The notes: generated by a model from the sequence alone, not told the origin. 64,000 nt of DNA from an uncultured Collinsella sp. (GCA_934667065.1 CAKULD010000001.1:124001-188000), one strand, 5' to 3'. Shown: positions 14,435 through 22,932, counted from the stretch's first letter. Translations and numbers: made by a program.

Positions 14435-15568
14435 CTAGATGCGGTTCATCTGGGCTGCGACCTTGTTGTACCAGTCCTGCCACGTGGGCGGGCAGTACTT
14501 TTTGGCCGCTGCCGGGGTAAGGGTGGAGCCGTAGTTGGCGCCCAGGTAGGCAACATGAGCGGAGATGCCCTCGCTCCAGCTGCCGAAGCTACGCCAGCCG
14601 CCGCCACGAGCGCTCCAGCCCCAGGCGTTGTAGGAATTGGCGCAATAAGTGCCCTTGGTGCTCTCGATGCAGGCGATGGCGGGGGACCAACGGGGGTCGA
14701 CGCCGGTATTCCAAGCGGCGACGGCAAAGTTATAGCCTTGGCCTGCCATGGGGGAGCCGGCAAGATAATTGTCGATGCGGCTCGTCCACTCGTTGATGAA
14801 CGTATCGTAATCGGAGTTACCGGTATTGGCGTTGTTCACCGTGGTATCGATGGTGGTGTTGGTGTTGGTGGCCTGGCTGCTGGAATTGCTGCCGCTTACG
14901 CCCTCGCCCGAGAGCTTCTCGGCGGCAGCGGCCTTATCGGCCTCGAGCTTGGCAAGCTCGGCGGCATTTTCCTGCTCGGCTTTTGCCTGCGCCTCGCTGC
15001 GGAGCTGCTGGGCCTGTGCCAGCGCATCTTCGGCGTTTTTTTGCTCCGCTTCAAGCTGGGACTTGGCCTGCTGGAGTTCGGCCTTGTTCTGCTCGAGTTC
15101 GGTTTGCATGTTGTTGAGCTCTTCGATCTCGTCGACGCTCGAGCTCGTGATCTGGTTGGTGTATTTGCAGGTGGTGATGAACTCACCCAGGCTCTGCGCG
15201 TTGACCAGGAAGCTCACGATGGGATTGGTGCCCTTCTGGTACTTGTACAGATCGCGCATGGCGGAGCTTGCCTTGGCCTGCTGCTCGGGAAGCTTAGCCT
15301 CGATTTCCTCGATGCTCGCCTCATTGGAGTCGATTTGCTTTTGCAGGTCGTCGAGTTTGGTGCGGGCATCGTTGTAGGCGCTCGTGGCGGCTTCGATTTT
15401 TTGCTGTGCGGCGGAAAGCTGATCCTGCGTTGCCTGCGAGGCGGCATACGCCGCAACGGGGGAGAGCATCGGCGTGGCAGTCAGTGCGACAGCGAGTGCG
15501 GCGCTCGTGATGATACGAGCCGGCTTCGACGCGATGAGCGCTGCGACGCGATGATTCGAATGCTGCAT
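14435..15568 (-). CDS. Secreted coiled-coil protein with C-terminal lysozyme-like domain
   Basis: A 377-residue exported protein. The signal peptide spans about residues 1-43 (IITSAALAVALTATPMLSPVAAYA). Residues about 45-225 form a long coiled coil of the CwlO/EnvC type (QLSAAQQKIEAATSAYNDAR; ELEQNKAELQQAKSQLEAEQ). A Ser/Asn/Thr-rich linker follows. The last 120 residues (RIDNYLAGSPMAGQGYNFAV, then WGWSARGGGWRSFGSWSEGI) look like a glucosaminidase or lysozyme-like wall domain. ATG 15568 is chosen over TTG 15583 because AGAGGG lies eight bases upstream. A role in peptidoglycan remodelling is likely but the bond cleaved is not known. Confidence 0.78.
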   Translation of the reverse strand: MQHSNHRVAALIASKPARIITSAALAVALTATPMLSPVAAYAASQATQDQLSAAQQKIEAATSAYNDARTKLDDLQKQIDSNEASIEEIEAKLPEQQAKASSAMRDLYKYQKGTNPIVSFLVNAQSLGEFITTCKYTNQITSSSVDEIEELNNMQTELEQNKAELQQAKSQLEAEQKNAEDALAQAQQLRSEAQAKAEQENAAELAKLEADKAAAAEKLSGEGVSGSNSSSQATNTNTTIDTTVNNANTGNSDYDTFINEWTSRIDNYLAGSPMAGQGYNFAVAAWNTGVDPRWSPAIACIESTKGTYCANSYNAWGWSARGGGWRSFGSWSEGISAHVAYLGANYGSTLTPAAAKKYCPPTWQDWYNKVAAQMNRI

Positions 15569-15631
15569 CCAATCCCTCTGCAATCAATCGTAGGTTATGG
15601 TCCGAACGGTATTCTACTACTGCTTTCGACC

Positions 15632-15669
15632 TCAACTTGAACCTTAAAGGTTTCAAAGGGTCAAGTTGA
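15632..15669. promoter_or_regulatory. Inverted repeat upstream of the secreted wall protein
   Basis: TCAACTTGA (15632-15640) is repeated in inverted form as TCAAGTTGA (15661-15669), with further related CAAC/TTGA-type words up to about 15735. It lies 64 bp upstream of the ATG of the minus-strand gene, a plausible operator region. Confidence 0.35.
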
Positions 15670-15802
15670 ACTTGAGGCTTTGGCTTTGACCTGCAGTTAT
15701 AGTGAATTGTTGAGAAACCATAGAGTTCAACTTTAACGTTACGGAACTCTGTCTGATCGCAGATTCACGCCTTAAGAGCTACTCCAACATGGGGTTTTGC
15801 AC

Positions 15803-16435
15803 CTATAGGGTTCCCTCGCGGCGAGCCTGCTCAACTTCTTCGAGCGCCTCGGCTGGGGTGAAGGAACACGTGCCGTCGCCGAGCTTGACTGTTTGGATAT
15901 CGTCTCCGACATGCACCTCTCCGCCTCGAAGCACCACACCGAAAATGCCCTCGTGGGGAAAGATGCAATCACCGGCGAGATAGTAGATAGCACAGCGGGT
16001 GTGGCAGACCTTGCCGATCTGGCTGATCTCGACCAGAACGTCGTTGCCGATCTTGAGCTGTGTGCCCAAGGGGAGCGAAAGCAAGTTGACACCTTGTGTG
16101 GTGAAATTCTCCCCAAAGTCGCCTTCGTGCACATCGAGCCCGCGATGCTGTGCCGTCTGGATTGATTCTGCGGCCAAAAACGAGACTTGGCGGTGCCAGT
16201 GCCCGGCGTGCGCATCGGAAGCGAGACCAAACTGTTCAATGACGGTATCGTGCCCATCGGCGACGGGCGACTTGCGTGTGCCTTTGTGCGTCGACGTGTT
16301 AATCGAGACGATGCGGGCGGGTCCTTCGTAGGCGTTGCTGGCAGTGCGAAGGGGGGCGGTTGTCTGTGAGCGTTCCGCTAGCTCGCGTTTTGCAGCGTCA
16401 AGGATGGGGTTGTCGGTCAGATGTTCTTGGGGCAC
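15803..16435 (-). CDS. MOSC-domain protein
   Basis: A 210-residue protein of the MOSC (molybdenum cofactor sulfurase C-terminal) family. Motifs: DAHAGHWHRQVSFL (conserved His cluster), GDFGENFTTQGVNLLSLPLG, and SQIGKVCHTRC-A, where the cysteine of the S-x-x-G-K-x-C-H motif is expected to carry sulfur. MOSC proteins act in sulfur transfer to molybdenum cofactor or in detoxification of N-hydroxylated compounds. It starts at GTG 16435, with AAAGG upstream. No molybdopterin genes are in the window, so the substrate is unknown. Confidence 0.85.
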   Translation of the reverse strand: MPQEHLTDNPILDAAKRELAERSQTTAPLRTASNAYEGPARIVSINTSTHKGTRKSPVADGHDTVIEQFGLASDAHAGHWHRQVSFLAAESIQTAQHRGLDVHEGDFGENFTTQGVNLLSLPLGTQLKIGNDVLVEISQIGKVCHTRCAIYYLAGDCIFPHEGIFGVVLRGGEVHVGDDIQTVKLGDGTCSFTPAEALEEVEQARREGTL

Positions 16436-16574
16436 GCGTGCGCCTTTCGCTTATGAGATTGACAATATGTTGAATCCTACAACAACGGTAGGTTCATTGT
16501 CCGTTGTCGTACAGCGGTGAGTGCCGTCTTTGCGCCGAGTTTGCTCCTCCGATTGCCATAGATACGGTGGAACT

Positions 16575-16604
16575 TTGGGCACTGGCGGTTTGGCACGCTA
16601 GAAT
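16575..16604 (+). promoter_or_regulatory. Promoter of the ATP-grasp/racemase pair
   Basis: TTGGGC (16575-16580) and TAGAAT (16599-16604) with an 18-bp spacer, 57 bp upstream of the ATG at 16661. A nearby imperfect inverted repeat (GAATCCTAC / GTAGGTTC, around 16470-16495) lies toward the divergent MOSC gene. Confidence 0.45.
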
Positions 16605-16660
16605 GAATCGGTTGCACTAAGACCGCCCGTTGTGCGGGCAGTTCATGATAGGAAGTTTCC

Positions 16661-17917
16661 ATGGCATTGCAATTTACAGAGCGCGAGTTCATTCCCGTGC
16701 TGCTCGGCGGCGACATCAACGCCTATTCGGTGGCGCGTGCTTTCTACGAAGAGTATCAGGTCAAGAGTCTGGTCTTTGGCAAGTATCAGACGGGCCCTGC
16801 GTATCGAAGCCAGATTATCGACTACACGCCCAACGTCGACATCGATACCATGCCCGTGATGCTCAAAATCGTCAATGGCATTGCCCAGGCGCATGCCGAT
16901 AAGACGATCGTCCTGATGGGCTGCGGCGATAACTATGTTGCCCTGGTGGCTCAGGCAAAGGATGCCGATGAGCTGGCGGATAACATCGTCGCGCCCTACG
17001 CACCTTACAGCATGCTCGAGCAGTGCCAGAAGAAGGAGATCTTCTACGAGCTGTGCGAGAAGCATGGCGTGCCGTATCCGCATACCTTTACCTTTACGGC
17101 GCAGATGCTCAACGCGCAAGGCGAGGCGCCGGCCGAGGTGCTCGACCAGATTGACTTCCCCTTCCCGATGATCCTGAAGCCGTCCGACGGCATCATGTGG
17201 TGGCAGCATGAGTTCGAGGGCCAGAAGAAGGCTTATGAGATTGCCGATCGCGCCGAGCTTGAGAAGGTTATCCGTGACTCCTATGCCAGCGGCTATACCG
17301 ACGACCTGATCTTGCAGGACCGCGTGCCCGGCAACGACGAGTACATGCGCGTGCTCACCAGCTATTCCGACCGTAACGGCAAGGTGCGCATGATGTGCCT
17401 GGGCCACGTGCTGCTCGAGGAGCATCAGCCCCATGGCGTTGGCAACCATGCTTGTATCATCACCGAACCCAACGACGAGCTCATGGGCGGCGTGCGCAAG
17501 CTGCTTGAGGACCTGAACTTTGTTGGTTATTCCAACTTCGACGTCAAGTACGACGAGCGCGATGGCTCGTTTAAGTTCTTCGACTTCAACACCCGCCAGG
17601 GCCGCAGCAACTACTACGTAACCAACAGCGGCTTTAACGTTGCCAAGTACGTGGTGGACGAGTATGTGTTCAACCGCCCGTTTGAGCCGGAGTTTGTGAC
17701 GGCGCAGGACGAGGCCCTGTGGATGGTCGTCCCTATGGGCGTCGTCGACAAGTACGTTAAGGATCCCGAGTTGCGCGCGAAGGTACATCGCCTGGATAAG
17801 GAAGGCAAGGGCGCCGACCCCTCGTTTATGAAGGGCGACTTTGTCTTTAACCGCTGGCTGCGCATGTGGCACACCAAGCTGCGCCACTTTAAACTGTTCA
17901 AGACGTATTACAAGTAG
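16661..17917 (+). CDS. ATP-grasp carboxylate-amine ligase, possible D-aspartate ligase
   Basis: A 418-residue protein of ATP-grasp type. An N-terminal pre-ATP domain (VLLGGDINAYSVARAFYEEY; VLMGCGDNYVALV) is followed by the ATP-grasp fold (FPFPMILKPSDGIMWWQHEF, with the ATP-binding Lys; LILQDRVPGNDEYMRVLTSY; NFDVKYDERDGSFKFFDFN, with metal-binding residues, and NTRQGRSNYY). The domain ends in a basic tail. An aspartate racemase gene follows 84 bp later. In Enterococcus faecium, D-aspartate ligase and aspartate racemase are adjacent and make the peptidoglycan cross-bridge; by that analogy this may ligate D-Asp to a precursor. The ATP-grasp call is firm; the substrate is inference. Confidence 0.75.
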   Translation: MALQFTEREFIPVLLGGDINAYSVARAFYEEYQVKSLVFGKYQTGPAYRSQIIDYTPNVDIDTMPVMLKIVNGIAQAHADKTIVLMGCGDNYVALVAQAKDADELADNIVAPYAPYSMLEQCQKKEIFYELCEKHGVPYPHTFTFTAQMLNAQGEAPAEVLDQIDFPFPMILKPSDGIMWWQHEFEGQKKAYEIADRAELEKVIRDSYASGYTDDLILQDRVPGNDEYMRVLTSYSDRNGKVRMMCLGHVLLEEHQPHGVGNHACIITEPNDELMGGVRKLLEDLNFVGYSNFDVKYDERDGSFKFFDFNTRQGRSNYYVTNSGFNVAKYVVDEYVFNRPFEPEFVTAQDEALWMVVPMGVVDKYVKDPELRAKVHRLDKEGKGADPSFMKGDFVFNRWLRMWHTKLRHFKLFKTYYK

Positions 17918-18001
17918 ATGAGTGCGGCGCCCGTCCGGTTTGCATCGGGCGGGCGCGGGTATGATACGCGCAATTGCGCAAGCGTCACCAAGGAGGCGGC
18001 G

Positions 18002-18748
18002 ATGGAAAAGCTGGGAGTTATCGGCGGCATGGGCGCCGAGGCCACGTCGTATTACTACGACCAGGTGGTGCGCCATACGGCGGCTACGTGCGACCAAGAG
18101 CATATCGACATGGTGGTGTTTTCCAAGTCGACCATGCCCGATCGCACGCTGGCCATCAAGACCGGTGAGCATGCCGAGCTGCTGGCGACCATGAAGGAAT
18201 GCGCCCAGGCGCTCGAGTCGCTGGGCTGTGCGCACATTGCCATTCCCTGCAACACGTCACACTACTTTTACGACCAGATCCAGTCGTTTACGAAGGTGCC
18301 GATTATCCACATGCCGCGCGAGTCGGTGCGCTATGCCCTAGCGGGCGCGGTGATGGGGGAGTGCGAGTTCGATCCCAACCTGAGCATGCCGGCAGAGCCG
18401 GTGCGCAAGATTGGCATCATGGGCACCGACGGCACCGTGGGTGCGGGCGTCTACGGGCGCGAATGCGAGTCCGCGGGTGTCGAGGTTGTCTACCCCAGCG
18501 AGAAGCGTCAGGCCGATGTGATGTCGCTTATCTACGACGATGTGAAGGCCGGACGTGAGCCCGATATGGATAAGTTCGACCGCGTGATGTGGGAGTTTGC
18601 CCGCAGCGGCTGCGATCGCGTCATTCTGGCCTGCACGGAGCTTTCGGTGCTGCAGAAATACCGCGAGATGCCCGAGATCACCCTCGACGCCATGGACGTC
18701 CTGGTGCGCGAGTCCATCATTCGCAGCGGCGCCCCCTACCGCCAATAG
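18002..18748 (+). CDS. Aspartate/glutamate racemase family protein
   Basis: A 248-residue cytoplasmic enzyme. ATG 18002 is supported by AAGGAGG at 17990-17996; an in-frame ATG at 17918 is too far upstream. Family signatures are GVIGGMGAEATSYYYDQVV at the start, the first catalytic Cys in HIAIPCNTSHYFY (residue about 84), and the second in RVILACTELSVL (about 202). Members interconvert L- and D-aspartate or other acidic amino acids without PLP. Pairing with the ATP-grasp ligase suggests provision of a D-amino acid for the cell wall. Confidence 0.87.
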   Translation: MEKLGVIGGMGAEATSYYYDQVVRHTAATCDQEHIDMVVFSKSTMPDRTLAIKTGEHAELLATMKECAQALESLGCAHIAIPCNTSHYFYDQIQSFTKVPIIHMPRESVRYALAGAVMGECEFDPNLSMPAEPVRKIGIMGTDGTVGAGVYGRECESAGVEVVYPSEKRQADVMSLIYDDVKAGREPDMDKFDRVMWEFARSGCDRVILACTELSVLQKYREMPEITLDAMDVLVRESIIRSGAPYRQ

Positions 18749-18807
18749 CCCTCAACCTGCCAAATAGGGACAGGTTTATTTTGGTGGGTTTTATCTGGGG
18801 AAACAGT

Positions 18808-18845
18808 AAAGGCCTCGGCTCGTTTGGTGCGAGCCGAGGCCTTTT
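18808..18845. terminator. Bidirectional terminator between racemase and EcfT genes
   Basis: AAAGGCCTCGGCTCG pairs with CGAGCCGAGGCCTTTT across a 7-base loop, with A- and T-tracts on both sides. It serves the convergent genes. The preceding AATAGGGACAGGTTTATTTT (about 18767-18786) is a word that seems to recur in this lineage. Confidence 0.9.
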
Positions 18846-18872
18846 GCATGTACCGGTTGCTGCTGGCGATTG

Positions 18873-19619
18873 CTAGAACAGGAATCCCAAGATGATGAGG
18901 GTGACGCTGATGGCGAGCACGGCGATATCCAGGCCCTTGATGGGATAGCGCTTGTACGAGCTGGCGCGCGTGCGCAGGTAGAAGCCGCGCTGCTCGGCGG
19001 CAAGCGCGGTGGCGTCGGTCTTTCCCACGCTCGAGATAAGCAGCGGCACGCACAGCGGCAGCATGAGTTTGAGCTTCTTGATGGGGTTCTTGGTGTCGTA
19101 CTCGACGCCGCGTGCGGTCTGCGCCTCCATGATGGCGTTCATCTCCTGGCCAAACACCGGCACAAAGCGCAGCGCCGTGGTAAAGGTGAACGCATAGCGA
19201 TACGGCACGTGCAGCACCTCGACGCAGGCGTTGGCAAGGTCGTTGAGCTTGGTCACCATGAGCATGAGGATGAGTGGCAATGCCACACCCAGCAGACGCA
19301 GGCAGGCCTTTGATCCGGTGATGAGCCCCGTGTCGGTGATAAAGCCCCATATCACGTTGCCATCGCGCATAAAGGCCAGCTGGAGCAACAACATGATAAG
19401 TGCGAGCGGAATCAGCAGCTTGAGCAGCGAGAACAGGCGATCGACGACGCCGGCGTAGGCGCCCAGCGCAAGGGTGAGTGCCAAAAAGCCCAACAGCGCA
19501 ACATAGGTGTCGGACAAAAAGATGCCGATGATGATGGAGGCAGCGAGGCCCAGTTTGACGACGGGGTTCAGGCGATGCAGCAGCGTGTCGCCCGGCATAT
19601 AGTCGATGACGTTAACCAC
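18873..19619 (-). CDS. ecfT: ECF transporter transmembrane component (EcfT)
   Basis: A 248-residue integral membrane protein, the coupling T component of an energy-coupling-factor importer. About six hydrophobic segments are visible (KLGLAASIIIGIFL; FLALTLALGAYAGV; LLIPLALIMLLLQLAF). The cytoplasmic coupling helices carry A-R-G type motifs (EAQTARGVEYD; AAEQRGFYLR). It starts at GTG 19619 and overlaps the end of the EcfA gene by eight bases. Last gene of the operon; with the two S components upstream it should import tryptophan or a related compound. Confidence 0.9.
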   Translation of the reverse strand: MVNVIDYMPGDTLLHRLNPVVKLGLAASIIIGIFLSDTYVALLGFLALTLALGAYAGVVDRLFSLLKLLIPLALIMLLLQLAFMRDGNVIWGFITDTGLITGSKACLRLLGVALPLILMLMVTKLNDLANACVEVLHVPYRYAFTFTTALRFVPVFGQEMNAIMEAQTARGVEYDTKNPIKKLKLMLPLCVPLLISSVGKTDATALAAEQRGFYLRTRASSYKRYPIKGLDIAVLAISVTLIILGFLF

Positions 19620-21363
19620 GGCGGACCATCTCCTTGGTAATGCGAACGATATCGGTGACCTCGCTCACCTGCGCAAAAGCGGGGGAGACGGAGGATGCCA
19701 AGCGGCGCGAGAGCTCAATGACCTGGGGCGGTTCCACGTAGGCGCGCTGCATGAGTTCAATATTCGAGAACAGCTCGTGTGTGCGTCCGCGGTCGAGGAT
19801 ACGGCCGTCGGCCATCACAACGATGCGCTCGGCAAAGTCGGAAACGACTTCCATATCGTGGCAGACCATGATCACGGCGCAGCCGCGCTCGGCCATGGTG
19901 CGCACCGTTTCCATGACGGTCATGCACTCGCGGTAGTCAAGGCCGCTCGTGGGTTCGTCGAGCACTACGATCTTGGGCTCAACCACTACGACGGAGGCGA
20001 GCGCCACCATTTGTCGCTGGCCGCGCGAAAGCGAGAAGGGCGCCTCATCGGCGGGCAGGCCAAAGCGGTCGATGACCAGTTGGGCGCGACGCAGGGCCTC
20101 GGCTCGGTCGATGCCGGCAAGCTCCAGGCCAAAAGCGACCTCGTCGAGCACGGTATCCTTGCAGATCTGACGGTCGGGGTTTTGGAAGAGCGTTGCGACC
20201 TCGCGGGCAATGCGACTCGTGGGAACCGCGGCGGTGTCCAGACCCGTGACGCGCACGCTGCCCGAGGCGGGCTTAAGCAGGCCCGTGAGCAGCTTGGTGA
20301 GCGTGGTCTTGCCGGCGCCGTTTTGGCCGACGATGCCCACGAGCTCGCCGGGGTAGAGCGTCAGGCTAAGGTCGTGTACGGCGGCGCCACCGTTGGGATA
20401 GGCAAACTCAACATGATCGAAGATGAGCACGGGTCCGGCGTCCTTGGCATGAGGGCGCAACGACGGGGCATGCGGGGAGCCCGCGGGAGCCTGGGCTTCG
20501 CTGGCCGCGTGCGCGGGGTCGACGATGCCCGAAATCAGACGCTCGGCCTCATCGACATCCAAGCAAGGGGTGCCGCTTGCCAGATCATCGGCCTCGAGGC
20601 TATTGAAGATGCGTGTGACGCGGGGGCAGTCGACGCCAATGGTGCGAAGCTCATCGGTATGCGCGAAGACCTCGTGCGGCTCGCCCTGTAGCGCGATTTC
20701 GCCATGGTTGAGCACGAGCACGCGGTTGCAGTACTCCGAGAGCAGGGCGACCTTTTGCTCAACGACGACGATGGTGATGCCGAGTGCGCGGTTTGCCTCG
20801 CGCAGGGTCTCGAAGACCAGCGTAGAGCTGGCGGGGTCGAGTGCTGCGGTGGGTTCGTCGAGCACCAGCACGCGGGGGCGCATAGCGAGGATGGCGGCGA
20901 TTGCCACCTTTTGTTTTTGGCCACCCGAAAGCGTGGCGATCTCGCGGTCGCGCAGGTCGCTGATGCCGACGGTTTCGAGTGTCTCGCTTACGCGCTGTTC
21001 AATCTGATCATGGGGGACGCCAAAGTTCTCCAGACCAAAGAGCATCTCGTCCTCGACAACCGAGGCGACCATCTGCGTATCGATGTCCTGCAACACGCTG
21101 CCGACGATCTGCGACACATCGGTGAGCGAGACCTCACAGGTGTCGTGGCCGTCAACCATGACGGAGCCAAAGAAGGTGCCGGTAAAGTGGTGGGGTACGG
21201 CTCCCGACAGGCAGGCGGCAAGCGTGGATTTGCCTGCGCCCGAAGGCCCGATGATGCCGATAAAGTCTCCCTTGTTCACGTCGAGCGAGATGTGCTTAAG
21301 CGCCTGCTCGGTCTGCGTGCCATAGGAGAACGAGACATCGTCGACGTTGATGATCGTTTCCAT
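19612..21363 (-). CDS. Fused ECF transporter ATPase (EcfA-EcfA')
   Basis: A 583-residue protein with two complete ABC ATPase domains. First domain: Walker A GPSGAGKSTL (about residue 38), signature LSGGQKQKVAI, Walker B VLVLDEPTAALD. Second domain: Walker A GQNGAGKTTL (about 350), signature LSRGQRQMVAL, Walker B IVVLDEPTSGLD. In many bacteria EcfA1 and EcfA2 are separate proteins; here they are fused with a linker of about 60 residues. It energises substrate uptake via EcfT and an S component. An AAAGG precedes the ATG. Confidence 0.93.
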   Translation of the reverse strand: METIINVDDVSFSYGTQTEQALKHISLDVNKGDFIGIIGPSGAGKSTLAACLSGAVPHHFTGTFFGSVMVDGHDTCEVSLTDVSQIVGSVLQDIDTQMVASVVEDEMLFGLENFGVPHDQIEQRVSETLETVGISDLRDREIATLSGGQKQKVAIAAILAMRPRVLVLDEPTAALDPASSTLVFETLREANRALGITIVVVEQKVALLSEYCNRVLVLNHGEIALQGEPHEVFAHTDELRTIGVDCPRVTRIFNSLEADDLASGTPCLDVDEAERLISGIVDPAHAASEAQAPAGSPHAPSLRPHAKDAGPVLIFDHVEFAYPNGGAAVHDLSLTLYPGELVGIVGQNGAGKTTLTKLLTGLLKPASGSVRVTGLDTAAVPTSRIAREVATLFQNPDRQICKDTVLDEVAFGLELAGIDRAEALRRAQLVIDRFGLPADEAPFSLSRGQRQMVALASVVVVEPKIVVLDEPTSGLDYRECMTVMETVRTMAERGCAVIMVCHDMEVVSDFAERIVVMADGRILDRGRTHELFSNIELMQRAYVEPPQVIELSRRLASSVSPAFAQVSEVTDIVRITKEMVRRG

Positions 21364-21383
21364 GGATACCTTTCATAGTCATC

Positions 21384-21481
21384 GGGGACGTTCTTACACG
21401 ACGAGTCGTCTATGAACGTCCCCAAAAGCTAGCTGTTTGGGACAGTCCTTAGTGACGGGGCCGCTAGCGCGCGGCCCCGTC
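21384..21481. repeat. Two hairpins in the S component-EcfA gap
   Basis: GGGGACGTTC (21384-21393) pairs with GAACGTCCCC (21414-21423), with an internal GACGA/TCGTC dyad. Then GACGGGGCCGC (21454-21464) pairs with GCGGCCCCGTC (21471-21481). Neither has a T-tract on the minus strand. They may attenuate or stabilise the operon mRNA between the S components and the energising module. Confidence 0.6.
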
Positions 21482-21493
21482 CATCATATCAGG

Positions 21494-22045
21494 CTATTTG
21501 TTGAGCACCTTGCGCAGGGGGAAGAAGAGGGCCTGGACCACGACGGCGTTGAAGACGGCAGTGCCGAGCACAATGGGCACCTTGGCGAGCGCCGTGGGCA
21601 GCGCGGCACCCATGATGACGGTGCCCAGGACGGCGAAGAGGGCACCCGAGACCAAGGTGGTGAGCAGGCCGGCGATGAAGGGGTTGAGCTTGCTGCCGCC
21701 GATGTTGGACTTGACGAGCGCGGCCATGGTCAGCGCACCGGCGAGTTCGGTGACAAAGTTGAGGCCAGGGATCGACGTGGTGATTTGGATGACGGCGGCG
21801 GACAGGATGCCAAAGATGGCGGCCTGGGCAAAGTTCGCCTGCGTGAGCGCGATGGCTAGGGCATAGGCGGCAATGATGAACTGCGGCTTGATGCCCGTTG
21901 CGGCAAGCGCGTTGCCGACGGTCATGTTGAGGATAAAGCCGGCGGCAAGCAGGACGGCGAGTAGGACGAGCGAGGTGATATCAAGGATGCCCTTGTCGGA
22001 AGCGGCGTTGGCGGAAATAGTACGAGCCTGGGTGTTGGTGGCCAT
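21494..22045 (-). CDS. ECF S component, tryptophan-type (second paralogue)
   Basis: A 183-residue integral membrane protein with about five or six hydrophobic segments (ITSLVLLAVLLAAGFILNMTVG; PQFIIAAYALAIAL; AAIFGILSAAVIQITTSIPG; LVSGALFAVLGTVIMGAALP). It is clearly paralogous to the gene at 22254-22826: both share V-L-L-A-x-L-L-A-A-G-F-I-L-N and S-A-A-V-I-Q-I-T-T. S components bind the substrate and dock on EcfT. AAGGAG precedes the ATG. The Trp-codon leader upstream of the first paralogue points to tryptophan; the paralogue could differ in specificity. Confidence 0.82.
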   Translation of the reverse strand: MATNTQARTISANAASDKGILDITSLVLLAVLLAAGFILNMTVGNALAATGIKPQFIIAAYALAIALTQANFAQAAIFGILSAAVIQITTSIPGLNFVTELAGALTMAALVKSNIGGSKLNPFIAGLLTTLVSGALFAVLGTVIMGAALPTALAKVPIVLGTAVFNAVVVQALFFPLRKVLNK

Positions 22046-22147
22046 GATGTTCTCCTTAAGGTGGGATTTGAGATAAGAGTGTCCTAGACCCCCACGAAAG
22101 GGGTTAAATCGAAAAGGGGATTAATTTTGAATAATGGAGCACGGAGA

Positions 22148-22247
22148 CGGCTTTGCGAGGGGCCCACGTTGGCGCGAAAGAGGAGCGAAGCGTACTTGGG
22201 TACGCGAGCGACGAATGAACGCCAAGATGGGGTGGCTCGTAAAGCCG
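22148..22247. repeat. 100-bp imperfect palindrome with inner hairpin
   Basis: Outer arms 22148-22174 and 22220-22247 match at both ends (CGGCTTT-CGAG and TTGGCG) but are mismatched between. The inner hairpin is GCGTAC ttgg GTACGC (22190-22205), flanked by GGCGCGAA and GCGAGC. It sits just downstream of the first S-component gene. Its inner words recall the palindrome at 30451-30578. Confidence 0.6.
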
Positions 22248-22253
22248 AGTGGG

Positions 22254-22826
22254 TTAGTTGAGCTTCAGGGCCTTCTGGATGGGCAGGTAGAGGGCACCGA
22301 CCAGAATGGCGTTAAAGACGGCGGTCATGGCGACGACGGGAAGCATGGCGGCGGCGAGCTCGCCCACCACGCCGAGCATGGCCATCTTGATGACCATGAA
22401 GATGACGCCGGAGACAAAGGTGGTCACGAAGGTGGCGACAATAGCGACAGCGGGCTTAACCTGGCCCTTCTTGCCGGCGGCGTTGACGATGGCGGCCATG
22501 AGCATGGCGGCGATGCCCTCGGCGGCAAAATCGATGAACGGCGAGGTGGTGGTGATCTGGATCACGGCGGCCGAGATAAGGCCGATGACGAGTGCCTGAC
22601 CGATGTTGGGGCGCACGACCAGGATGGTGAGGCAGAAGGCCGAGATGATGAACTCGGGGCTGATCATGCCGCCCGAGATACCCGAGATGGCCTTGCCGAC
22701 GGTGAAGTTGAGGATAAAGCCGGCGGCAAGCAGAATGGCGAGCAGGACGAGGGCGCGGACGTCAAGTTTGCCGCGGTCGGCGGCCTGGACGGTGCGGGGC
22801 TGGGTGGCGGTGGTGTTCTGAGACAT
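22254..22826 (-). CDS. ECF S component, tryptophan-type (first paralogue)
   Basis: A 190-residue membrane protein and the first structural gene of the ECF operon. A polar N-terminus of about 25 residues precedes hydrophobic segments (VLLAILLAAGFILNFTVGKA; FIISAFCLTILVV; QALVIGLISAAVIQITTTSP; VATFVTTFVSGVIFMVIKMA). AAAGGA precedes the ATG. The gene lies behind a leader peptide with three tandem Trp codons and an attenuator (22903-23039), so expression should rise when charged tRNA-Trp is scarce. That makes tryptophan the most likely substrate. Confidence 0.85.
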   Translation of the reverse strand: MSQNTTATQPRTVQAADRGKLDVRALVLLAILLAAGFILNFTVGKAISGISGGMISPEFIISAFCLTILVVRPNIGQALVIGLISAAVIQITTTSPFIDFAAEGIAAMLMAAIVNAAGKKGQVKPAVAIVATFVTTFVSGVIFMVIKMAMLGVVGELAAAMLPVVAMTAVFNAILVGALYLPIQKALKLN

Positions 22827-22902
22827 GGTAAAGATCCTTTCGGAAGGGGAGTGTAAGAGAAAAGCGGAGGCGCGTGATGCGAATGCGATCGGGCTCGAGA
22901 TA

Positions 22903-22932
22903 GAAAAAGGCCCCCGGTCGAAACCGGAGGCC
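22903..22932 (-). terminator. Attenuator terminator of the Trp-leader operon
   Basis: On the minus strand GGCCTCCGGT, a TTCG tetraloop and ACCGGGGGCC are followed by TTTTT. The loop and 3' arm contain TCGACCG (22915-22921), complementary to CGGTCGA in the last codons of the leader peptide (22977-22983), giving a competing antiterminator. Confidence 0.9.

Noticed and set aside
16643..18235. 530-codon frame on the minus strand opposite the ATP-grasp gene
   Set aside because: Antisense shadow of a GC3-biased gene; no Shine-Dalgarno and no family features.
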